IMG/VR virus record: IMGVR_UViG_3300032820_001953
Span: 1 to 42,984 of that record
Strand: one strand, 5' to 3'
Source of the DNA: a virus
DNA: 42,984 nt
The notes below the pieces were generated by a model. It was not told the DNA's origin and ran no database searches. It saw only the letters and a program-made list of their open reading frames with translations. A program made the translations under genes and the position numbers. Below are positions 37,666 to 42,984 of this stretch, piece by piece; positions within the stretch are counted from its first letter, which is position 1, and each line of letters begins with the position of its first letter.

Positions 37666-39904
37666 GCCTAGCCAAGAACTCCAATTAGTTTTTGATAAAG
37701 CAGTTATAGATGCTAAAAAATTAAAGCATGAATATGTAACTGTTGAACACTTATTATTTGCAATGCTATGCACTGATAAATTTTCAAATATGATTAAAGG
37801 ATTCGGTGCAGATGTTGACGATTTAAAAACAGAAGTAGAAAATTATCTTAAAACTAAATTAAAAACTATAACACTTGAAAATATTTCAAAATATAAACCA
37901 AAAAAGACAACAAGTGTAGAAAGAATTCTAAATAGAGCATTTACCCAAGTATTATTCAGTGGTAGAAGCCATATAGACATCTCAGACGTGTTTCTTAGCA
38001 TGATGAGTGAAAAGAAAAGCTGGGCTTATTACTTTATAATGAAGACCGAAATAAGCAAAGACAAGTTTCAAGACTATCTACACGCCGAAATGGAATCATT
38101 ATATGAAGATGAAGTTGATCAATCCGCGGCAAAAAGAGCATTAGGTCTTTATACTACAAATTTAAACAATGAAGTTAAAAAAGAAAGAATAGATCCAGTT
38201 ATAGGAAGAGTAGAAGAATTAAATTCTATAGCTTTATCTTTAGGTAGAAGAACTAAAAATAATGTAATCCTAGTAGGAGATCCAGGTGTAGGAAAAACTG
38301 CTATTGCAGAAGGATTAGCATTTAATATTGAAAAGAATACTTGTCCTGATTTTTTAAAAGAATATAAAGTGTATAATTTAGACATTGGTGGAATGTTAGC
38401 TGGTTCTAAATATAGAGGAGATTTTGAAGAAAGATTTAAACTTGTATTATCTGCTTTAAAAAAGAAAGGCAAAACAATTTGTTTTATAGATGAAGCACAT
38501 AATATAAGTGGTGCAGGAGCAGGCGGAACTACAAATAGTAATGATTTAGCTAATTTATTAAAACCTGTATTAACTAAAGGTGATCTTAAAGTTGTAGCAT
38601 CAACTACTTGGGAAGATTATAGAAAATATTTTGAAAAAGACAGAGCTCTAATGAGAAGATTTCAAAGAATTGTAATTGATGAACCAGATAAAGATACTAC
38701 AGTTAAAATATTACACGGACTTAGAAAATACTATGAAAATTTTCATAATATTGCAATTACAGATCAAGCAATTAAAGAAGCAGTTAAAACTAGTGTCAAA
38801 TATCAAACTGATAAAAAATTACCTGACAAAGCAATTGATTTAATAGACTTGGCGTGTAGTAGATTTAATCTTAAAGACCCTACTGCTGAAAAAGTAATAG
38901 GTCAAGAAGAAATACAATATGAAGTAGCAAAAGCTGTGAAAATGCCTGTTGAAAACATTCAACAAAAAGAGTCTTCAGCACTTGCTAATTTAGATAAGAA
39001 TATGAAGAGTGGTGTATTTGGACAAGACAAAGCAATAGAGTCTGTTATTGATAAAATTATGGTGGCACACGCAGGATTAAAAAGAGAAAACAAACCAATA
39101 GGATCATTTGTGTTCATGGGCCCAACAGGTTGTGGTAAAACAGAAACAGCAAAACAACTTGCAAATCATTTAGGTGTTAAATTAGTCAGATTTGATATGT
39201 CAGAGTATCAAGAAAAACACGCAGTATCAAAACTAATTGGATCTCCTCCAGGATATGTTGGATTTGAAGAAAATACAGGATTGCTTATAACAAAATTACA
39301 AGAACATCCTAATTGCGTATTGCTATTAGATGAAATAGAAAAAGCACACCCTGATGTTAGTCAAATATTACTTCAAATAATGGATGAAGGAACTGTTATG
39401 GGTAATAATGGTAAAGAAGCAGACTGTAAAAATGTTACATTAATTTTAACTACTAATTTAGGTGCAGATCAATTAGATAAAAACGTAATGGGATTCACTG
39501 ACTCCTCATCTACTAGTGAATATGACGATAAAGAAATGAAAAAGTTCTTTCCACCAGAATTTAGAAACAGATTAGACGGAACTATTGTATTCCAAAAATT
39601 ATCAAAAGAAACTCTAATAAAAATTGTTGGTAAGTTTATGCTAGAGCTTAGATTGATGTTAAAAGACAAAGATACAGTACTAGAATTAACTGATGAAGCT
39701 ATTGACTACCTAGTAGACAAAGGATATGATGATAAAATGGGTGCTAGACCTATGCAAAGACTAATTGACAATGACATTAAAAGACCTCTATCCAAAGAAT
39801 TGCTATTTGGTAAGTTAAAAAATGGTGGTAAAGCTAAAATTGACTCAAAAGATAAGGGTATTACTATCATCTACGAAGAAGCAGTGAAACTAATCAAAAG
39901 TTAA
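37658..39904 (+). CDS. ClpA-like double-AAA+ unfoldase
   Basis: 748 residues, close to ClpA (758 in E. coli). It has an N-terminal Clp-N domain (VTVEHLLFAMLCTDKFSN). AAA-1 has Walker A GDPGVGKT (~207) and TICFIDEAHNI. AAA-2 has GPTGCGKTETAK (~487) and VLLLDEIEKAHPD. There is no long middle (M) domain, so it is ClpA/ClpC-like, not ClpB. A tripeptide MGF (~611-613) sits where ClpA has its IGL/IGF ClpP-docking loop. It therefore probably feeds substrates to host ClpP, redirecting host proteolysis. No ClpP is encoded here. Confidence 0.9.
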   Translation: MVEPSQELQLVFDKAVIDAKKLKHEYVTVEHLLFAMLCTDKFSNMIKGFGADVDDLKTEVENYLKTKLKTITLENISKYKPKKTTSVERILNRAFTQVLFSGRSHIDISDVFLSMMSEKKSWAYYFIMKTEISKDKFQDYLHAEMESLYEDEVDQSAAKRALGLYTTNLNNEVKKERIDPVIGRVEELNSIALSLGRRTKNNVILVGDPGVGKTAIAEGLAFNIEKNTCPDFLKEYKVYNLDIGGMLAGSKYRGDFEERFKLVLSALKKKGKTICFIDEAHNISGAGAGGTTNSNDLANLLKPVLTKGDLKVVASTTWEDYRKYFEKDRALMRRFQRIVIDEPDKDTTVKILHGLRKYYENFHNIAITDQAIKEAVKTSVKYQTDKKLPDKAIDLIDLACSRFNLKDPTAEKVIGQEEIQYEVAKAVKMPVENIQQKESSALANLDKNMKSGVFGQDKAIESVIDKIMVAHAGLKRENKPIGSFVFMGPTGCGKTETAKQLANHLGVKLVRFDMSEYQEKHAVSKLIGSPPGYVGFEENTGLLITKLQEHPNCVLLLDEIEKAHPDVSQILLQIMDEGTVMGNNGKEADCKNVTLILTTNLGADQLDKNVMGFTDSSSTSEYDDKEMKKFFPPEFRNRLDGTIVFQKLSKETLIKIVGKFMLELRLMLKDKDTVLELTDEAIDYLVDKGYDDKMGARPMQRLIDNDIKRPLSKELLFGKLKNGGKAKIDSKDKGITIIYEEAVKLIKS

Positions 39905-39912
39905 CCTTAGGG

Positions 39913-39934
39913 CATATAGATAAATATCTATATG
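39913..39934 (+). promoter_or_regulatory. Palindrome enclosing a late promoter and start codon
   Basis: CATATAGATA (39913-39922), two bases, then TATCTATATG (39925-39934): a perfect 10-bp inverted repeat. Inside it are the late box GATAAATA (39919-39926), 5 bases and ATG 39932. It could be an operator for a symmetric regulator or an RNA hairpin hiding the start. The transcript should begin at the ATG, which argues against the hairpin. Confidence 0.6.
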
Positions 39935-40282
39935 TCAGCATCAAGTGAAACAATTATGTCAGCAACTACCCATCCTGGGGATAGTACCGTCGAGACTGTC
40001 GAAGGTTCTAGCTTTAAGGGTGATGGTTACTATGGTAGATCGGACGGTGTTCATACTGTTCAATATAGTATTTCTGGTTTTACAGGAACCATTAAAATGC
40101 AAGCCACTTTAGCAACAATACCTACAGCAAGTGACTGGTTTGATGTTAGTGGAACAGAAATAGTATATGCAAGTACTACAACTACCAATGATTACAAAAA
40201 TTTTACCGGAAATTTTGTATGGGTGAGGGCACACGTGGTATATACTGATGGAGACATTAACGCCATTAGTTTAAATCATTAA
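39932..40282 (+). CDS. Small virion structural protein (116 aa)
   Basis: A Ser/Thr-rich, all-beta protein: MSASSETIMSATTHPGDSTV at the start, VQYSISGFTGTIKMQATLA in the middle, and WVRAHVVYTDGDINAISLNH at the end. The SGFTGTIKMQATLATIP ... DWFDVSGTE pattern is familiar from marine T4-like phage structural proteins. It is expressed from the late promoter inside the palindrome, apparently as a leaderless message. It is probably a head decoration or a fibre-junction protein; neither can be proven here. Confidence 0.65.
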   Translation: MSASSETIMSATTHPGDSTVETVEGSSFKGDGYYGRSDGVHTVQYSISGFTGTIKMQATLATIPTASDWFDVSGTEIVYASTTTTNDYKNFTGNFVWVRAHVVYTDGDINAISLNH

Positions 40283-40290
40283 GGAGAGTT

Positions 40291-40617
40291 ATGAAAATTA
40301 ACGAATTTACAACTGTAGACAAACCCAAGTTAGATTTTAACTTATTAGATGATATACATTATTTCATGATTAATGATTCTAGCTTTTATAGAAAACATTA
40401 CTTTCCAACAGTAGATAAAGCCAAACAAACAGGCGACAATTCAACCTTACAACCTCTGATCGATACAGCAATTAATGAATATTTTAAAACATTTAGATTA
40501 AAAATGAGACCTGAAAATGTAATTAAAGATGAAGACAAACAATCATTAAAACAAAGAATTATAGACAGTGAAAAAGAAGAAGACGATATCGAGAAAGAGC
40601 GGAAAGAGAATGAATAA
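40291..40617 (+). CDS. Hypothetical protein with an MKINEFT-type N-terminus
   Basis: A 108-residue charged, helical protein: MKINEFTTVDKPKLDFNLLD, then DDIHYFMINDSSFYRKHYFP and a highly acidic C-terminus with runs of Glu and Asp. Its first residues (MKxNEF) resemble those of two nearby genes and may be a shared targeting tag. A strong AAGGAGAG ribosome site lies before the ATG. It overlaps the nucleotidyltransferase gene by one base. Function unknown; an internal head protein is possible. Confidence 0.55.
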   Translation: MKINEFTTVDKPKLDFNLLDDIHYFMINDSSFYRKHYFPTVDKAKQTGDNSTLQPLIDTAINEYFKTFRLKMRPENVIKDEDKQSLKQRIIDSEKEEDDIEKERKENE

Positions 40618-41186
40618 TGAGATTAAAGGAGTTTACTGAAGCATTATCTAAACCTGCATCTTTCGCCTTTGGTCGAATGAATCCTCCTACCTTAGGACAT
40701 CAAAAATTAGTTAATACTATCCAATCTCAACCCGGCGATCATTTTTTATTTTTAACGCATACTCAAAATGCAAAGACAGATCCTCTAGCATTTGCTGAAA
40801 AATTGTTTTTTACTCAACAAATGTTTGCAGGAATTAAAATAGGTGACCCTAAAGTCAGAACAATAATCCAAGCCATGCAAAAATTAGAACAAATGGGGTA
40901 TACCGATATCACATATGTGGCTGGTAGCGACAGGGTCAATGAATTTAGAGAATTATTAAACAAATATAATGGTCAAGAATATACATTTGATTCTATTAAA
41001 ACCGTAAATGCAGGTACTAGAGACCCTGATTCACAAGGTGTAGAAGGTATGAGTGCAAGAATGGTAAGAGATTTAGCGGCTAGAGGTGATAAAATTGCTT
41101 TTATGAAAGCAATACCAGGTGATAGAAAATTAGCAACCATGATGTATGACAAACTTAGAAGTAAATTAAATGTACCAGCAATTTAA
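40617..41186 (+). CDS. Nucleotidyltransferase (cytidylyltransferase / NadR-like fold)
   Basis: A 189-residue protein of the HxGH nucleotidyltransferase superfamily. It has FAFGRMNPPTLGHQKLVNTI (the TLGH is the HxGH-type motif), a middle strand ITYVAGSDRVNEF, and the GMSARMVRDLAARGD motif equivalent to the ISSTxVR signature. Related enzymes join a nucleotide to NMN, phosphocholine or similar; the substrate here is open. NadM/NadR-like NAD synthesis is one option. It starts MRLKEFTEAL, resembling its neighbours' N-termini, so it may be packaged in the head. Its stop is inside the next late promoter. Confidence 0.78.
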   Translation: MRLKEFTEALSKPASFAFGRMNPPTLGHQKLVNTIQSQPGDHFLFLTHTQNAKTDPLAFAEKLFFTQQMFAGIKIGDPKVRTIIQAMQKLEQMGYTDITYVAGSDRVNEFRELLNKYNGQEYTFDSIKTVNAGTRDPDSQGVEGMSARMVRDLAARGDKIAFMKAIPGDRKLATMMYDKLRSKLNVPAI

Positions 41187-41192
41187 TAAATA
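41185..41192 (+). promoter_or_regulatory. T4-type late promoter (AATAAATA), leaderless
   Basis: The box overlaps the TAA stop of the nucleotidyltransferase (41184-41186) and is followed by 5 bases and ATG 41198, at the predicted +1. No ribosome site is present. Confidence 0.66.
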
Positions 41193-41197
41193 TACAT

Positions 41198-41404
41198 ATG
41201 GAAATAGCGAAATTAAAAAAATTAGCAGGCATTACGGACTCAGAGGCACCCTCAGAAACACAACTTAATATTAGTCATACAGCACAGGCATTAAAAGACA
41301 GAGAAAAGGCATTAGGTTTAAGACCCGGTGATCCAGGCTGGTTTAAATTATGGTTTAGTAGACCATTAATGCAACAAAGTAAAGGATATAAAAGTAGAAA
41401 ATGA
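41198..41404 (+). CDS. Small hypothetical protein (68 aa)
   Basis: A basic protein: MEIAKLKKLAGITDSEAPSE, then a helix (AQALKDREKALGLRPGD) and an aromatic end, WFKLWFSRPLMQQ..GYKSRK. I recall MxxxKLxKLAGI starts in other marine phage proteins. It is expressed from a leaderless late promoter, and an ATGA overlap couples it to the next gene. Function unknown; a structural or head-internal protein is likely from context. Confidence 0.55.
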   Translation: MEIAKLKKLAGITDSEAPSETQLNISHTAQALKDREKALGLRPGDPGWFKLWFSRPLMQQSKGYKSRK

Positions 41405-42984
41405 ACTTACGTGAATTCATAAAAGATTTTAGAGTTAATTCACTAGCTGAATTTAGACAAGTTGTTACTCCACGAGATGAAAAACATTATAGAGAATTAA
41501 TGAAACATCTTCATGCTATGGAATTAGACCCTGTAAATAGAAGTGATCCTGATCTTATGGGAGAAATCCGAAGAAGAAGAATGGAATTAAGAGGCTGGGC
41601 TGAAAAAAATATAAAAAGAGAAGATACTGTTAAAGAAGTTCCAGGAATGACACAATCGGCTAATACACAGGCGGCAGGTGTGAATCATTTAGGATTACCA
41701 TCAGATGATGTAGTAAAAGAAGATAACGAAGAATTTTCTTTTGGTCAAATAGCAAAAGCAAAAGCATATGCTAAATTATATGTAGATAATTATACAACCG
41801 CTGTAAAAAATATTGAAAGAATTGCAAAAGGATTATCAAGTCATCCAGATGTTGCTGATGCATTAAGAAAAGCAAACGAAGATGACGAACCACAAATAAC
41901 AGATTATACAGATGTAGTTTCACCAGAAGAAATGGCAAAAATATGGTATTATGATGAAAAACACGGTAGAGCTAAAGACTTACAAGCACGATTTAAAACT
42001 TGGCAAGATTATTACAAGTCAGATGACTTTGAATTAGATTTAGATCATTTAAGAAGTAAATTTGAAGATGACGATAAAGACGAATTAATGAAAAAATTTC
42101 TTGCTAAAGGTGGTAAAATTCAAAAATTAAAACCAGGAATTCCTAAAGGTGCAACTCATATGGATCGAAGAGGGGATTATAAGAAAAGTGACTTTCCTAA
42201 TGTAAAATTTCAAAATAGAAAAGACGTAGAAAAATCAAAAAGTAAAGCTCTAAGAAGTACACCTATAACAAGTCCAATGAGTGATGAATCAGTAAAAGAA
42301 GATTCTGAAGCAAGTTTATTAGGTGCCGCACAGGCTTCTTTAAGTCATGGATTAGAACTAGCTGATGCTGTACTTAAAGATGATAATAATATGGCAAAAG
42401 TTATATCTTCTACTATTAAAGAAAATTGGCCTCCTTTAATTGATAAAATTCAAAATGTATATAAAACTGATTCTGCAAAAGAAGAATTATCTAAAATACT
42501 AAATTTTGATAAAAAAGATTATGGATTGAAAGAAAGAATGCCAGCATCTATTATTAAACATAAACAAAAACTTGATATGATGACTGATAAAGAATTAGCA
42601 ATCAGATTTCAAGACAAAGATGAAAACACACTACGTCATATGGCTTGGAGACATGGTTACGGTAAAATGAGTTCACACTATTGGGATAGAGTTCAAGCAG
42701 GTAAACAAGAAACAACTGAAGATTTAGATCATCTAGGATTATCAATAAAAAAAGAAGATGACGAAAAATCTTGGGCGGCATATAAAGTAGCAAGAGATCA
42801 AAAAGTTGATTATGCCAATATAATGTTTCGTGGTAAAGAAATAGATCATAATAGCATAGACTATGAAATGCAGGATTTTAGTGATATGATTTTTCAATTA
42901 CTTGGAGCAAAATATATAGATGGCACACCTTTAACTGATGAAGAATTAGAAGAATTTGAAAAAACAGATGAACTTCTTGATTGG
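41401..42984 (+). CDS. Large hypothetical late protein, 3' end outside window
   Basis: The frame from ATG 41401 stays open to the window edge (528 codons). It begins MNLREFIKDFRVNSLAEFRQ, a tag-like start shared with nearby genes. The rest is very acidic and helical with many Lys/Glu/Asp clusters. Two copies of an NHLGLPSDDVVKED / DHLGLSIKKEDD-like segment occur near residues 97 and 444. No enzyme motif is visible. It is coupled to the preceding gene by ATGA. It resembles long, poorly characterised structural or internal-head proteins of marine T4-like phages. Confidence 0.65.
   Translation, partial: MNLREFIKDFRVNSLAEFRQVVTPRDEKHYRELMKHLHAMELDPVNRSDPDLMGEIRRRRMELRGWAEKNIKREDTVKEVPGMTQSANTQAAGVNHLGLPSDDVVKEDNEEFSFGQIAKAKAYAKLYVDNYTTAVKNIERIAKGLSSHPDVADALRKANEDDEPQITDYTDVVSPEEMAKIWYYDEKHGRAKDLQARFKTWQDYYKSDDFELDLDHLRSKFEDDDKDELMKKFLAKGGKIQKLKPGIPKGATHMDRRGDYKKSDFPNVKFQNRKDVEKSKSKALRSTPITSPMSDESVKEDSEASLLGAAQASLSHGLELADAVLKDDNNMAKVISSTIKENWPPLIDKIQNVYKTDSAKEELSKILNFDKKDYGLKERMPASIIKHKQKLDMMTDKELAIRFQDKDENTLRHMAWRHGYGKMSSHYWDRVQAGKQETTEDLDHLGLSIKKEDDEKSWAAYKVARDQKVDYANIMFRGKEIDHNSIDYEMQDFSDMIFQLLGAKYIDGTPLTDEELEEFEKTDELLDW

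Noticed and set aside
38149-38472. 107-codon antisense frame under the ClpA-like gene
   Set aside because: It is fully covered by the conserved AAA-1 domain on the + strand; the product has no recognisable features.
37658-39904. ClpB disaggregase
   Set aside because: No long coiled middle domain separates the two AAA modules, and length matches ClpA.
1-42984. tRNA or other structured RNA genes
   Set aside because: Non-coding gaps are nearly all under 100 bases. The largest (1265-1435) is explained by a hairpin, a terminator and a promoter. No cloverleaf was visible.
1-42984. Avoidance of other sites such as GATC, GANTC, CCWGG or CTGCAG
   Set aside because: All of these occur in the window (for example CTGCAG near 12418 and 20389), so the depletion is specific to GCWGC.

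Overview
This window is a strongly AT-rich, densely packed stretch of a T4-like marine myovirus genome of the cyanophage / SAR11-phage type. The evidence is family content: a GroES-like gp31-type co-chaperonin, a gp44-type clamp-loader ATPase, a T4-type ATP-dependent DNA ligase, ThyX with the marine-phage variant of its signature, peptide deformylase, an A-type Fe-S carrier, a set of huge repetitive tail-fibre genes, and T4-late-type promoters (core ATAAATA). Nearly all genes lie on the + strand, with overlaps or spacers of a few bases. No photosynthesis genes, capsid or terminase genes are present here, so the host cannot be fixed; a SAR11-like alphaproteobacterium or a picocyanobacterium would both fit.

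Layout. 1-5.5 kb: C-terminal end of an ALDH7-type aldehyde dehydrogenase (cut by the window edge), an aspartyl/asparaginyl-hydroxylase-like oxygenase, a promoter/terminator-bounded small winged-helix-like gene, an AAA ATPase, DNA ligase, a second 2OG-Fe(II) oxygenase and several small genes. 5.5-10.3 kb: a conserved unknown, a small fibre-like protein, a surface-sugar island (a reverse-strand unknown, an MptE/DUF115-like protein, a glycosyltransferase), a small lipoprotein, a membrane protein and a reverse-strand zinc-ribbon protein. 10.3-27.6 kb: Fe-S carrier, then the virion fibre block (2298-aa fibre, a 71-aa adaptor, a 1183-aa fibre with about 15 tandem repeats, a subtilisin-like protease, and four more structural proteins). 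27.6-34.3 kb: small coiled-coil protein, a DnaE-like fragment, gp31-like co-chaperonin, clamp loader, PurF, ThyX, SET protein, parvulin and two conserved unknowns. 34.3-36.3 kb: lysis cassette (M15 peptidase, zinc protein, spanin pair, holin-like). 36.3-39.9 kb: DnaJ-like, peptide deformylase and ClpA-like unfoldase. 39.9 kb to the end: structural protein, a nucleotidyltransferase and proteins sharing a short N-terminal sequence that could be a head-targeting tag.

Regulation. Two promoter classes can be read directly. Five sites match host sigma-70 promoters, each with exactly 17 bases between the boxes. Eleven sites match the T4 late box. In three of the sigma-70 cases and four of the late cases the start codon falls at the predicted transcription start, with no Shine-Dalgarno sequence, so these genes appear to be expressed from leaderless mRNAs. 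In two of the late cases the box is fused to the previous stop codon in an identical stop-promoter-start arrangement.

The strongest unexplained signal is compositional. A by-eye pass over the whole window found no GCAGC or GCTGC. About 36 Ala-Ala loci all begin with GCG or GCC, although GCA and GCT are the usual alanine codons here. This looks like complete avoidance of the GCWGC word, as expected under pressure from a restriction system of that specificity.
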